Source: JBMYZL01 sp049610385 (GTDB lineage Bacteria; Bacteroidota; Bacteroidia; Flavobacteriales_D; Sanyastnellaceae). Taken from it: a DNA stretch of 64,000 bases. Both the position numbers and the translations under genes were made by a program. A model generated the notes under the pieces. The model did no database searches and had not been told where the DNA came from. It worked only from the letters and a program-made list of their open reading frames with translations. Positions 35,101-43,902 of this stretch are shown here, piece after piece. Location of the stretch: the NCBI GenBank assembly GCA_049610385.1, contig JBMYZL010000003.1, positions 1-64,000 of the forward strand. Direction: 5' to 3'. How positions within the stretch are numbered: position 1 is the stretch's first letter; each line of letters opens with the position of its first letter.

Positions 35101-38100
35101 AATCCATCATCGTCATAACCAAAGACAGGGGTATCCTTGTCTGTGTTCCGGACACCCACCATGACTGTGGCCACATTCGCCAGATTCGGGTTTCCTTTCA
35201 CAGCCAAACGCGCCTTGCCATCCAATGTGGCAAATTCTTGAAACAATGGGAACCCAGGGGGGCGCTCGATTTTCAAGTTTTGAAACTTGCGAAATTCGAT
35301 GTCCACATTGTTCGCCTCTGGCCAAATTTCGTTGTCATCTCCCGTGTACCAAGGGGTCATTTGGAGCGGGATTTCATATTCATAATAGTTGGCTTCAAAA
35401 TCACTTCCCAAACGGACAAAAGCCGTCAGGTCGCCATCTTCCAACAAGGTGCCATCAGGCCCCGCCTCGGCATGCACAAACATCTTGAGCCGTTTGTACA
35501 TCCGCATATCGAAATTGATGTTCCGATAGGCAGCACGTGCATCCCCATCTTCGAGTCCACAAATCGCCAGTTCCAAGGACTGCTCGTTCAATCGACGTTG
35601 ATTGGCCGTTCCCACATCCACCTCACGCAAAATGCCTGGCGGAGTCACATAAGGAACCGGTTCGCGGTTGCCATTTTCCTCGATGTTGACCGCGGAAATG
35701 TTGAAGGTCGTCGAAGATGGATCATCGGGCTCAATCTCCTGAGGCCCTGCGAGAGATTCCATGTACCTGCGCCATTCACCACGAATCAGTTCCAACCGAG
35801 CAAACCGCAACGTAACCGGCTCGGCGAATCCCTTCAAGAACATGCGGATGAATCGAATCGAACGGAAGTCTGTGATGCCACCCACCTTTCGGTCATACTC
35901 CCGCACGGGGATTTTGAACTGATACCAGCGGACATTTCGAGATTCGCCGTTGGGGGTCTGCACCGTTTGAACAAAGGAATCGGTAATGTAATTCCGACCG
36001 ATGTTCCCCTCCCCCAGATCCTGTGGGCGCATGGAAACCTCATACTGGTAATAACTTTCGATGGTCGACAGCGTGATGTCTTGGTTGATGTCCTCAGTAT
36101 TCGGGATCGTGGTGGCTGTGATGGGATAACCGTTGGGCGCTGATGTATTCGAATTGCCTTCGTACCCATTGAAATCAGCATAACGCTCCAGAATTGTAGA
36201 TTCTGCCGTTTGTGCCGCAGGACTTCTGAAGTACTTGAAATTATCTGCCGATGGATCGCCTTGGGCTTCGGCGTATGCATCTGGGTTGAGATACGTTGCC
36301 AAATCCTCCAGCCACTCCCCAAAAAACGATTGTTCCTGCGCATCTGGCATGCCATCCAGCCCCACGTCTTGGAGGACATAACTCCCGGTGCTGTTGTCAA
36401 ACGCATTCACCACATTGAAAGTCGCTGGATCTGGATAGATGCCCCAAACGGATTCCAAGGTGGGGAGGTCAGGATCGTTCTCTGATGGCAACCCGTTTTC
36501 GTATCCCAATTGGCTGTCATTCAGTACATCCTCTGAAACATTGCCTAGGTTGAAGTACAATTTGCCACCAGAAATATTTTCAGAATCATCGTTGAAAGGA
36601 TCCATCAACCAGAACTGGAGGTATTCAATATTTGCCGCTTCAAAATCAGTGGTCGTCAGCGCGCGTTGAACACCAGCCCAACGGGTTTCCGGTGCTGCCA
36701 AACGTCCTTCAGGCGTCAAACCCGCACTCAGTCCATCTGCACCTCCCGGCACTTCGTAATTGTATGGTCCCCGTTCATCAGGGTAAAATGACAAATCAAG
36801 TGTGGGGATGTTGGGTGGTGTCCCCGTGGGCAACTCCCGATTTGGGAACACCTCACCTTCCAAAACCTCCCTCGACCTGTGGTCACTCTTGACATCGCTC
36901 GACACTTGACCATCCTGCAGCCCACTGCCCCTGAAGAACTGAGGATCAATGGTATACCAAGCCAATGCTGCCCGGTTGTAGTTGTATAACAAGGTGTCCT
37001 CATAATCTCCTTCTGGGAACAAGGAAGCTTGCAACTTGGGGGTAGAAGCCAAAAACCAACGGGTCACATTCCGGATGTCGATAGCCGATTGGGAGCCCTC
37101 AAAGTCATCCACATACGCATTGCCGTCATCACCAATGGCTCGGCTGTGTCCCGGAATGAGGTACGCCCCCTCCGCGGAAATGTCGATCGACGATTTGGCG
37201 GTGGTCTCATAGAAAGGCAGTTTGTCCACAATGTCCGTCAACAACTGACTTTCCGTTTGCCAAGAAAAATCCGCACCTACGACGGTGTTGTTGACCGGTT
37301 CATTGCCAATGTTCACCTTTTGGGTCAACGGCCGTTCCCGTAGATTGAGGAAGGTCGCTCCAATTTTCGCCCGATCACTAAAAATGTAATCAAACCGGGT
37401 GCCAATCATGGTCTTCGTTTGAATCGAAAACAGTGAATTGCTCTCGAGCGACACTTTGATGTTGCGACCCGACTCCAACAGACCATCATTGATGATCCGA
37501 ACGCGGCCCAAGTTGTAATCGACAGTATAATCTTGGTTTTCAATCAACCGCACACCCCCCGCTGTCACGGTCACAGACCCTTCCGGAACATTGAGGGCAT
37601 TGAGGCTGATTTCGCTGCTCGTTTGGCTTTGAAATTCACCTTTGATTCGGAATCGATTCAGCGCTGGAATTTGCTGAGCTGCCGTTTTTGTAGAGTCATA
37701 AAGTGGCTGAAAAACAATGGTTTGAGTCAATGATTGTGCCAACTCTGGATCATCTACACGTTCTTCAATCGCCTCTTTCAAACTCGATCCGAAAGGTTCT
37801 GTGGAAGGGAAGAAAATCCGGCCATTCTGGCTGTTGATGGTTCCACCCTGCGTGGCTGCATTGTCCACATAATCAAAAACCCCATCCTGCTGAGACATGC
37901 CATTGATGTCCAACCGATCCATGCCCAACAACTGCAACAGCAGTGTACCATCAAGTGGCGCCCTTGGAATGTAATTCAAGTCCACCCCTGTCGAAGGATC
38001 GTTGTACCAGATGTCCAGCCGAAATTCCTCATTGCTCACCCCAAACGCCTGCATGGAGTAAACATTTTTCATCATGATTTTCCACAATGGCGCTGGATCG

Positions 38101-39650
38101 CCGTTGTCCAACAAGACTTGGGTAATGGACGATTTCAGCATCTTCAGTACCAATGCATCAGGCGCGGCATATCCGTCTTGAGAGAGCGTGCCCACTTGAT
38201 AGGTCTCTCCATTGAGGGTATACTCGTAGGCCACCGCAAGCACTTCCGCATTGTTCAGGGATTGGCGCAAAGAAATGAAGCCCAAACGGGCATTGTACGT
38301 GTACTCCGTGGCCGCCAGTTTTCGCGCATTCCCGACCCGTTCATAGTGAATGCCTTGCTGCAATCCAATGCCCAAGTTGGCAATCGCGGCATTGGCCCCC
38401 GTGAAGCTCATAACATTGGGGTCCTCGACCATCAGGCTGAACAATTCATTGTTCAGGTTCGTTGGGTTCCGACCGGACGTGATTTCCAAGGTCGGATCAT
38501 CCACCAAGGAAGGCGCATCGATGTTGCTCGAGAGGTAGTCGGGGTGCTCACCCAAATCCGTGAATCCCAGGACATTTCGAACGTCTTGGGTGTTCGCTTG
38601 GGTGTTCACCACCCAGACCTCAATCCGCGTGATGTTCACTCCTGAATTCGGAACGGGCAGGCTCTCCATAGCCTCGTCGTATTGGTCATGAAAAAACTGA
38701 GACAGGAAATAGTGACGATTCGCCTCGTAGTCATCGGCTCGAATGTCAAATTCCTGGGTCTGAGCCCCCCCCTCAACTTCGATTTCTCGGCGTTCTCCTT
38801 TCTGTTGAGAAAAGACCGTGGTGTTGTACAAGCGGCCAAACTGAGTCTCCAGTTTCACCCCGAACAAGCTCTGTGAACCGGTGATGAGTGTTCCCGGCAA
38901 TGGCATTTGAATGTGCCCCGCCTCCACATTCTTCAGAATGTCATCTTCCTCACCCTGAAAACCGATGTTCATCTGGTTTTCGAAATCAAACAAGGCTTCG
39001 GTATTGTATTGGGTGCCCAGTTCAATTTTGTCTCCGATGCTTCCGCCGATGTTCAACTGAATTTGTTGATCAAAATCGAATGTGGTAATGCGGCGCTGTC
39101 TTTCAGGGATTTGTGGGTTTTCCGTCTTCGAAACATTGACCCCGAACGTCAATTCAGCGGATCCTTGTGGCTTGATTTCAATTTCATTCGTGCCAAACAG
39201 CGTCTCAAAAAGTTCATTGTCAATGGTGAGTTTCGGTGCGAATGCACGATCCGCATCATCCTCCTCTTGCTGCAGCTCATCCCAGTATTCCGAGAGGTTG
39301 CCTGCCATGTCAAAATTCAAGTATTCCTCCAGTGTGAAATAAGTCGACGGACGGAATTCTATGGTGTCTCCAATGGTTTGTGACAAGATGTACAATCCTG
39401 TCTCATCATCGTAGGTGGTTCCGTATTGAAAATTGTCTGGCCAATTGAAATCGAATCCTGCTGGACTTTCCGTGGGATTGAATGGATCTTCAGTGCCAAA
39501 AGGAAAAGGCAATTCAATCTCCGTTGTATCCGCCGCAGCCTCTTCCTCTGTCTGAGCAAATGACAAAAGGCACGAGAAGACCAGCAGGATCATCCAAACC
39601 CCTTTCAACCCCCGAACATCCCGGCCACATATGCTCCTCAATACACTCAT
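32172..39650 (-). CDS. sprA: T9SS outer-membrane translocon SprA (Sov)
   Basis: The 2492-residue protein matches the size of SprA/Sov and starts with a signal peptide (ILLVFSCLLSFAQ). SprA forms the giant beta-barrel through which T9SS cargo crosses the outer membrane and is needed for gliding. Recognisable blocks are FDFDQQIQLNIGGSIGDKI and NIGFQGEEDDILKNVEAGHI, VYVDDFEGSQS, WVNELRLSEFNEEGGWA and the final LRAFYDHQITDPYISTSF. An unusual Gly/Arg/Ser-rich low-complexity stretch occupies about residues 1660-1723. The start follows the ruvA stop with no gap. Cargo encoded in this window includes sorting-domain proteins at 7984, 42578 and 45642. Confidence 0.98.
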   Translation of the reverse strand: MSVLRSICGRDVRGLKGVWMILLVFSCLLSFAQTEEEAAADTTEIELPFPFGTEDPFNPTESPAGFDFNWPDNFQYGTTYDDETGLYILSQTIGDTIEFRPSTYFTLEEYLNFDMAGNLSEYWDELQQEEDDADRAFAPKLTIDNELFETLFGTNEIEIKPQGSAELTFGVNVSKTENPQIPERQRRITTFDFDQQIQLNIGGSIGDKIELGTQYNTEALFDFENQMNIGFQGEEDDILKNVEAGHIQMPLPGTLITGSQSLFGVKLETQFGRLYNTTVFSQQKGERREIEVEGGAQTQEFDIRADDYEANRHYFLSQFFHDQYDEAMESLPVPNSGVNITRIEVWVVNTQANTQDVRNVLGFTDLGEHPDYLSSNIDAPSLVDDPTLEITSGRNPTNLNNELFSLMVEDPNVMSFTGANAAIANLGIGLQQGIHYERVGNARKLAATEYTYNARLGFISLRQSLNNAEVLAVAYEYTLNGETYQVGTLSQDGYAAPDALVLKMLKSSITQVLLDNGDPAPLWKIMMKNVYSMQAFGVSNEEFRLDIWYNDPSTGVDLNYIPRAPLDGTLLLQLLGMDRLDINGMSQQDGVFDYVDNAATQGGTINSQNGRIFFPSTEPFGSSLKEAIEERVDDPELAQSLTQTIVFQPLYDSTKTAAQQIPALNRFRIKGEFQSQTSSEISLNALNVPEGSVTVTAGGVRLIENQDYTVDYNLGRVRIINDGLLESGRNIKVSLESNSLFSIQTKTMIGTRFDYIFSDRAKIGATFLNLRERPLTQKVNIGNEPVNNTVVGADFSWQTESQLLTDIVDKLPFYETTAKSSIDISAEGAYLIPGHSRAIGDDGNAYVDDFEGSQSAIDIRNVTRWFLASTPKLQASLFPEGDYEDTLLYNYNRAALAWYTIDPQFFRGSGLQDGQVSSDVKSDHRSREVLEGEVFPNRELPTGTPPNIPTLDLSFYPDERGPYNYEVPGGADGLSAGLTPEGRLAAPETRWAGVQRALTTTDFEAANIEYLQFWLMDPFNDDSENISGGKLYFNLGNVSEDVLNDSQLGYENGLPSENDPDLPTLESVWGIYPDPATFNVVNAFDNSTGSYVLQDVGLDGMPDAQEQSFFGEWLEDLATYLNPDAYAEAQGDPSADNFKYFRSPAAQTAESTILERYADFNGYEGNSNTSAPNGYPITATTIPNTEDINQDITLSTIESYYQYEVSMRPQDLGEGNIGRNYITDSFVQTVQTPNGESRNVRWYQFKIPVREYDRKVGGITDFRSIRFIRMFLKGFAEPVTLRFARLELIRGEWRRYMESLAGPQEIEPDDPSSTTFNISAVNIEENGNREPVPYVTPPGILREVDVGTANQRRLNEQSLELAICGLEDGDARAAYRNINFDMRMYKRLKMFVHAEAGPDGTLLEDGDLTAFVRLGSDFEANYYEYEIPLQMTPWYTGDDNEIWPEANNVDIEFRKFQNLKIERPPGFPLFQEFATLDGKARLAVKGNPNLANVATVMVGVRNTDKDTPVFGYDDDGLAKCAIVWVNELRLSEFNEEGGWAATAQMNAKLADLANFSVAANMSVPGWGGLEQRVQERQRETLQGIDASGTVQLGKILPKKLGITLPVYVGYSTEISTPQFDPLSPDIEIASQEGLSVERQENAKSENTLRSINFSGIKIDPQFGGGGGGRGDAGAGGRGGRGGGLMSPGNMGGGKDGDKEAGGGRGGARGGGSARGGGSARGGSGGGWGILKMLDPGNFTANYSFNETFRRDVNTEFQMRREHRGGLTYNFSHSPHQFKPFGNIGFLQELTFMKWLTEFNFYLGIKQFTASTTMDRQYESSRVRNNTEALLGVETNLLINTQVVKTWQWNRNYALKYDLTQALKFDFNASAQALVGEPAGVIDTSDEIGYQAYRDSVMQNLRNAGEVTTYNHNVTGTYTLPFSKLPIVNFINSDVRYQGTYRWDRAPFSQDSLGNTIQNSRDISLNLSANMTTLYNKVPFLQEALNASPPKRDNRRRSDTSDRDGFGNEEEEKVKLEINPVQAILRTLMAVRNFSGSFSRNEGMLIPGYAQRARWAGFDDDLNAPGPWFLLGHQNTNLAGERVDNFAVMAAENGWLRELSTQNQQFTETFQETFNARLNLEPARNLKIELTANRNASRNYTSFFRFDDNLGEFVNESPNETGQFSATILTWPTAFVNDDEEFNSELWDDFLLGRLDISRRLNAQSYNLDEPEVNGYYLGWGPTSQDVTIPAFIAAYTGTDPEKAPLDVFDTPVAPNWRITYDGLTKNPFFKQYFKRFSLNHSYRSTLTTNYVTNLSYEADPETGFPVAYDQSEFGNFISQRQFNTVSISEQLSPLIGVDMTLNAENESEPQFRLEVRRDRNIAFGLTNYQITETKSKALVLGLGYKFVNVPNPFIKTYGKLPVKMLNETDLILRCDVNIRDNSTIIRKMQERQNQVTAGQRLVSIKFSADLKVSNQLTLRAFYDHQITDPYISTSFATSNINSGVALRFNLNQ
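34480..34670 (-). repeat. Gly/Arg-rich low-complexity segment within sprA
   Basis: The DNA encodes repeats of GGRGG and GGGSARGG type over about 60 residues, ending just before GWGILKMLDPGNFT. Periodic CCACC/CCTCC sequence is visible on the plus strand. Confidence 0.8.
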
Positions 39651-40259
39651 TTACAACTTTTTCAACGCCATTTTGATGAGCGCCTCAACAGGTGGCGTTT
39701 CCGGGGATTCTTTGATCGTTTGGTCCAAAATTCGTTCACATCGCGCCTTGTCGAAGCCCAATGTCAACAAAGCCGTCAACGCTTCGACGCGCTCAATATT
39801 GCCTGTGTACGCATTTTTTGCTCCAGATGTTGTCTCCCGTCCATCCTTGAAGGCGTCTATCGTCCCCAGTTTGTCTTGCAGATCGATGATGATCCGCTGA
39901 GCCGTTTTGGCCCCAATTCCCTTCACACGCTTCATCGCATTTACATCCCCTGTCTGAATCGCCTCTTGCGCCGTCCGAGGATTCATGGCACTCAAAATCA
40001 TCCTGGCTGTGCTCGCCCCAACCCCGCTGACCCCGAGCAAGGCCAAAAACAAAGTGCGCTCGGCCACCTCCGAGAATCCGTACAACACTTGAGCATCTTC
40101 CCGTACCACCAAATGGGTGTGCAGATGAATGCTTTCATCCGAGGGCAAACGCTCAAAGGTGGTCAACGAAATGTTCACGAAATAACCGACACCTCCACAT
40201 TCAATGACGCAATGTGTAGGGGCTTTTTCGACCAATTTGCCGCGAAGGTGATGAATCAT
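39651..40259 (-). CDS. ruvA: Holliday junction branch-migration protein RuvA
   Basis: The 202-residue protein has the RuvA N-terminal OB domain (MIHHLRGKLVEKAPTHCVIE), helix-hairpin-helix segments (LLGVSGVGASTARMIL, VKGIGAKTAQRIIIDLQDKL) and the C-terminal domain III (EALTALLTLGFDKARCERIL) that contacts RuvB. It binds four-way junctions. Its ATG overlaps the maeB stop (ATGA) and its stop abuts the sprA ATG, so it lies within one operon. Confidence 0.97.
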   Translation of the reverse strand: MIHHLRGKLVEKAPTHCVIECGGVGYFVNISLTTFERLPSDESIHLHTHLVVREDAQVLYGFSEVAERTLFLALLGVSGVGASTARMILSAMNPRTAQEAIQTGDVNAMKRVKGIGAKTAQRIIIDLQDKLGTIDAFKDGRETTSGAKNAYTGNIERVEALTALLTLGFDKARCERILDQTIKESPETPPVEALIKMALKKL

Positions 40260-42529
40260 TCGTCTGCTTTTGAGATGGCATCCACCACGGACAATCGCAC
40301 CATGTCCAAAATTTCACGAACTGACGAACCCATTTGCAACACATTGAATGATTTGCGCATGCCCAGCAAGACAGGACCTTGGGCTTGAATGCCTGCCATT
40401 TCCTGTAACAATTTATAGGCGATGTTGCCAGCAGAAAGATTGGGGAAAATCAAGGTGTTCACTTGTCGTTTGTGGAGGGTGCTAAAAGGGAATGATTCAC
40501 TGAGCAATTCGTCATTCAAAGCAAAGTTCGCCTGAATTTCTCCATCCACAATCAAATCCGGGTGCCGATCTTTCAAAAGGGCAGCTGCACGCGCCATCTT
40601 GGACGCGCTAGCGCCACCTGAACTGCCAAAATTGGAGTAACTCAGCAACGCCATTCGGGGAACAATCCGCAACCTCCGAACGGCTTGTGCCGTCAATTCT
40701 GCAATGGCTACAATCTCCTCGGCAGACGGATCCATGTTTACCGTGGTGTCTGCAAAAAACATGGGGCCACGTTTGGTTTCCAAGATGTACATGCCCGCCA
40801 CTTTTTCCACCCCTTTTGCCTTGCCAATGACATGCAAGGCTGGACGAATCACACTGGGATATGTCCGCGTCATGCCACTGATCAAGGCATCTGCCAAGCC
40901 ATTGTTCACCATCATGGCCCCGAAATAATTGCGTTGGCGCATGTGCCGCTCCGCTTCACCCAAAGTCAGACCCTTCCGCTTGCGTTGCTCATAAAAAGCT
41001 TTTGCAAACTCTTGGCGGCGTTCCGATTCTTCGTCACTTCGGGGATTGATGATGGTCACCCCCGGAAGTTCCAATTTGTGTTCTTCGATCAAACCCTCAA
41101 TCACTGATCTCCGACCCAACAAAATGGGCTCAGCAATCCCCTCATCCACTGCTTGCTCCGCGGCCTTGAGAACCTTGTAATGGTCTGCTTCCGCGAAGAC
41201 CACACGCTTAGGGGATTTTCTCGCGCGATCCGCCAATGTCCTGAGGAAAGCATTGTCTTGACCCAATCGGGCCAACAAAGAAGATTTATAGGCCGACCAG
41301 TCCTCGATGTGGCTTTGCGCTACACCGGAGGCCATAGCTGCTTCCGCAACGGCCGGAGCGACGGTGGTAATCAACCGGGGATCCAAAGGTTTTGGAATGA
41401 TCAACTGACGCCCGAAAACAAAGGATGTATTGCCATAAGCTTCAGCCACCTCATCAGGCACATTTTCTTTCGCCAACTCCGCGATGGCCCGCACGGCAGC
41501 CAATTTCATTTCATCGTTGATGACCGTCGCACGCACATCGAGTGCCCCGCGGAATATGTAGGGGAAACCCAAAACATTGTTCACCTGATTTGGGTGGTCT
41601 GAACGCCCTGTCGCCATGATCACATCAGGTCGAGCAGCCAAGGCTTCCGCATATGGGATCTCTGGTTCTGGATTGGCCAAAGCAAAAACAATGGGGTTGA
41701 CCGCCATGCCTTGCACCATATCTGCCGAAACAAGCCCTCCCTTGCTCAATCCCAAGAATACATCAGCTCCTGACATGGCCTCCTGAAGACTTGCAAATGC
41801 CATATCCGTCGCGTACCTGCTTTTTCGCTCATCCAAGCCATCCCGTCCCGCGTGAATATGCCCTCGACTGTCGAACATGGCCACATGTTCTCGCTTCAAA
41901 CCGAGCTGTTCATAGATATCAACACAACTCATCGCCGCAGCGCCAGCGCCACTGACCACCACGCGCACGTCTTCAATTTTCTTTTCAGCCAATTCCAAAG
42001 CATTCAAGAGCGCAGCTGCAGAGATGATGGCCGTTCCATGCTGGTCGTCATGCATAACAGGAATCGACAACTCTTGCTTCAATCGGCGCTCAATTTCAAA
42101 CGCTTCAGGGGCTTTGATGTCCTCCAGGTTGATGCCTCCAAAAGTGGGGGCGATGGCTTTGACTGTAGCGACAAAAGCATCCGGATCTGATGCATCCACC
42201 TCAATGTCGAACACATCGATGTCTGCGAACACTTTGAACAAAACCCCCTTGCCCTCCATCACCGGCTTGGAGGACTCTGGTCCAATATCACCCAAGCCCA
42301 AGACGGCGGTGCCATTGGAAATCACAGCCACCAAATTGCCCTTGGCAGTGTATTTGTAGACGTCCTCGCGTCGATCGGCGATGGCCAAACACGGCGCAGC
42401 CACCCCGGGACTGTATGCCAACGACAAATCCCGTTGGGAGCTGTATGGCTTCGTGGGAACGACCTCGATTTTGCCATTCCTGCCCCGCTCGTGATATTCG
42501 AGTGCCTCCTTTTCGTTGGATGGGTTCAT
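40256..42529 (-). CDS. maeB: NADP-dependent malic enzyme with phosphotransacetylase-like domain
   Basis: The 757-residue protein combines an N-terminal malic enzyme (about residues 1-425: LAYSPGVAAPCLAI, HDDQHGTAIISAAALLNAL, VVSGAGAAAMSC) with a C-terminal phosphate acetyltransferase-like domain (about 430-757) that usually acts in allosteric regulation. It decarboxylates malate to pyruvate with NADPH formation. A GACTTTTG box lies seven bases before the ATG. It heads the maeB-ruvA-sprA-gcvH-vanZ cluster. Confidence 0.96.
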   Translation of the reverse strand: MNPSNEKEALEYHERGRNGKIEVVPTKPYSSQRDLSLAYSPGVAAPCLAIADRREDVYKYTAKGNLVAVISNGTAVLGLGDIGPESSKPVMEGKGVLFKVFADIDVFDIEVDASDPDAFVATVKAIAPTFGGINLEDIKAPEAFEIERRLKQELSIPVMHDDQHGTAIISAAALLNALELAEKKIEDVRVVVSGAGAAAMSCVDIYEQLGLKREHVAMFDSRGHIHAGRDGLDERKSRYATDMAFASLQEAMSGADVFLGLSKGGLVSADMVQGMAVNPIVFALANPEPEIPYAEALAARPDVIMATGRSDHPNQVNNVLGFPYIFRGALDVRATVINDEMKLAAVRAIAELAKENVPDEVAEAYGNTSFVFGRQLIIPKPLDPRLITTVAPAVAEAAMASGVAQSHIEDWSAYKSSLLARLGQDNAFLRTLADRARKSPKRVVFAEADHYKVLKAAEQAVDEGIAEPILLGRRSVIEGLIEEHKLELPGVTIINPRSDEESERRQEFAKAFYEQRKRKGLTLGEAERHMRQRNYFGAMMVNNGLADALISGMTRTYPSVIRPALHVIGKAKGVEKVAGMYILETKRGPMFFADTTVNMDPSAEEIVAIAELTAQAVRRLRIVPRMALLSYSNFGSSGGASASKMARAAALLKDRHPDLIVDGEIQANFALNDELLSESFPFSTLHKRQVNTLIFPNLSAGNIAYKLLQEMAGIQAQGPVLLGMRKSFNVLQMGSSVREILDMVRLSVVDAISKADE

Positions 42530-42536
42530 GAGCGCG

Positions 42537-42544
42537 CAAAAGTC
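42537..42544 (-). promoter_or_regulatory. -7-like box GACTTTTG for maeB, 7 nt from ATG
   Basis: One mismatch to TAnnTTTG, followed by CGCGCTC and the maeB ATG. It would drive the whole maeB-sprA operon. Confidence 0.45.
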
Positions 42545-42577
42545 GGCAAAAGGAAATGGAGACGCAACTGCTCCGAA

Positions 42578-43357
42578 TCAATGCGACACCACCAATTTGG
42601 ATGTCATGATTTGGCCTTCCTGCTGCATCGAACCCAAGTAGATTCCATTGGACAAGCCGCCCGTGTCCAACCAAATCAAACCCTGTCCCCCACGAAGGGA
42701 AGTGCTTTGCACCCGAGTGCCCGAAAGATCAAACAACTCAAATGTGGCTTCAACCCCTGGAAACAGGGTATAACTCACAGCCATCAATTCATCAGCGGGG
42801 TTTTCAGATGCGAAAGACCATCCCCATTCGGGTCCCAAATCCAAATCCGCTGTAGACAAGGCACATGTCTCAGCATCCACACAAAGCAAGGTGGTATGAC
42901 AGGCCGATAACTCTTCCTGTCCTGGGGGATAAAAGCAATATTCGAACGCGCTCACACCCGCCACCCCATTGGGGTAATAATCCCCTACGAAGGTGGTATC
43001 TGTTGCTCCAGGCAACAAGGTCACCAGCAATCCATCCGATGTATTGGAATGCATGCTGCCCATGGGATAGCAGATGGGTCCCCAACAAAAGCGCTCATGT
43101 GCTCCCTCTGCATCCTCGACGTATGGCAAGTTGAAGGGCTGCACAATCTGAACGATATACCGAGAGGCCATCAAGACCAAAGTGTCCTGTGTCTCATTTG
43201 TCACATCCCAGTGAAACGCCATGACGTCATCTTCCGGATTTGAGAGGGAACCCTCAACGACATCCACAGCGCCAGACAAAGTGGGTTGACTCCAGGCCAC
43301 AGTTCCAAATCCGATGGCAACGGCCATGAAAATCCAAATCTTGTGCAGTTTCATCAT
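42578..43357 (-). CDS. Secreted protein with type A T9SS sorting domain
   Basis: The 259-residue protein has a signal peptide (to AWSQ at about residue 24), a body of about 170 residues with six or more cysteines that I do not recognise, and a C-terminal type A sorting domain (FELFDLSGTRVQSTSL, GLIWLDTGGLSNGIYLGSM, SKLVVSH). It should be exported by T9SS and anchored or released. Two ATGs stand side by side at the start (43357 and 43354), three bases after a TATTTTCG box. It is divergent from tlpA. Confidence 0.87.
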   Translation of the reverse strand: MMKLHKIWIFMAVAIGFGTVAWSQPTLSGAVDVVEGSLSNPEDDVMAFHWDVTNETQDTLVLMASRYIVQIVQPFNLPYVEDAEGAHERFCWGPICYPMGSMHSNTSDGLLVTLLPGATDTTFVGDYYPNGVAGVSAFEYCFYPPGQEELSACHTTLLCVDAETCALSTADLDLGPEWGWSFASENPADELMAVSYTLFPGVEATFELFDLSGTRVQSTSLRGGQGLIWLDTGGLSNGIYLGSMQQEGQIMTSKLVVSH

Positions 43358-43360
43358 GTG

Positions 43361-43368
43361 CGAAAATA
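43361..43368 (-). promoter_or_regulatory. -7-like box TATTTTCG, 3 nt from ATG of T9SS cargo gene
   Basis: TATTTTCG-CAC-ATGATG on the minus strand. Transcription would begin within or next to the double ATG. Confidence 0.5.
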
Positions 43369-43381
43369 AGCAGATAGGCTG

Positions 43382-43389
43382 TACCTTGC
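43382..43389 (+). promoter_or_regulatory. -7-like box TACCTTGC for the TlpA-like gene, 6 nt from ATG
   Basis: TACCTTGC followed by ACAGCC and ATG 43396. The same octamer precedes the ABC ATPase gene at 59956. Confidence 0.5.
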
Positions 43390-43395
43390 ACAGCC

Positions 43396-43902
43396 ATGAA
43401 CATCTGCAAGATAGGCATGAAATCGGTAGCCTTGGGCTTGTTGGCTTGCTTTTTGGCCCCCGTGATTCGTGCGCAACAATTGCCGACCGTCGCCCTCAAA
43501 GACCTCGACGGAAAGGCCATCAATACTGGAGATCTCGTTCGACCCGGAGAGCCGACCTTGTTCTGCTTTTGGGCCACGTGGTGCAGCCCATGCAAAAGGG
43601 AACTCAACACATACGCCGAACTGTATCCAGACTGGCAGGAGGAAACGGGGGTGGAAATCGTGGCGGTCAGCATCGACGACCAGCGCAGCGTGCGGCGTGT
43701 CGCACCTTACGTGAACAGCGTGATGTGGGACTACACTGTTTTACTCGACCCGAACAAAGACTTTGCCCGTGCCATGCAAGTCATCAATGTACCGCATACC
43801 TTTTTGGTGGACGGCGAAGGCAATGTGGTCTGGCAGCACAACAACTATGCGCCTGGTGATGAAGAAGAGGTCTACGAGCAACTGTTGAAATTGGCGGAAT
43901 GA
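43396..43902 (+). CDS. TlpA-like secreted thioredoxin-fold protein
   Basis: The 168-residue protein has a signal peptide (MKSVALGLLACFLAPVIRAQ region) and a TlpA/ResA-type thioredoxin domain: FCFWATWCSPCKREL active site near residues 56-70, VEIVAVSIDD, and the cis-Pro region INVPHTFLVDGEGNVVWQHN. It should be a periplasmic thiol-disulfide reductase. The downstream DUF6029 gene overlaps its stop by 4 bp, so the two are co-translated. Confidence 0.92.
   Translation: MNICKIGMKSVALGLLACFLAPVIRAQQLPTVALKDLDGKAINTGDLVRPGEPTLFCFWATWCSPCKRELNTYAELYPDWQEETGVEIVAVSIDDQRSVRRVAPYVNSVMWDYTVLLDPNKDFARAMQVINVPHTFLVDGEGNVVWQHNNYAPGDEEEVYEQLLKLAE

Noticed and set aside
34905..36143. 412-residue ORF on the plus strand
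   Set aside because: Antisense to sprA, whose reading frame is strongly supported by homology; composition is that of a shadow frame (His, Arg, Pro rich).
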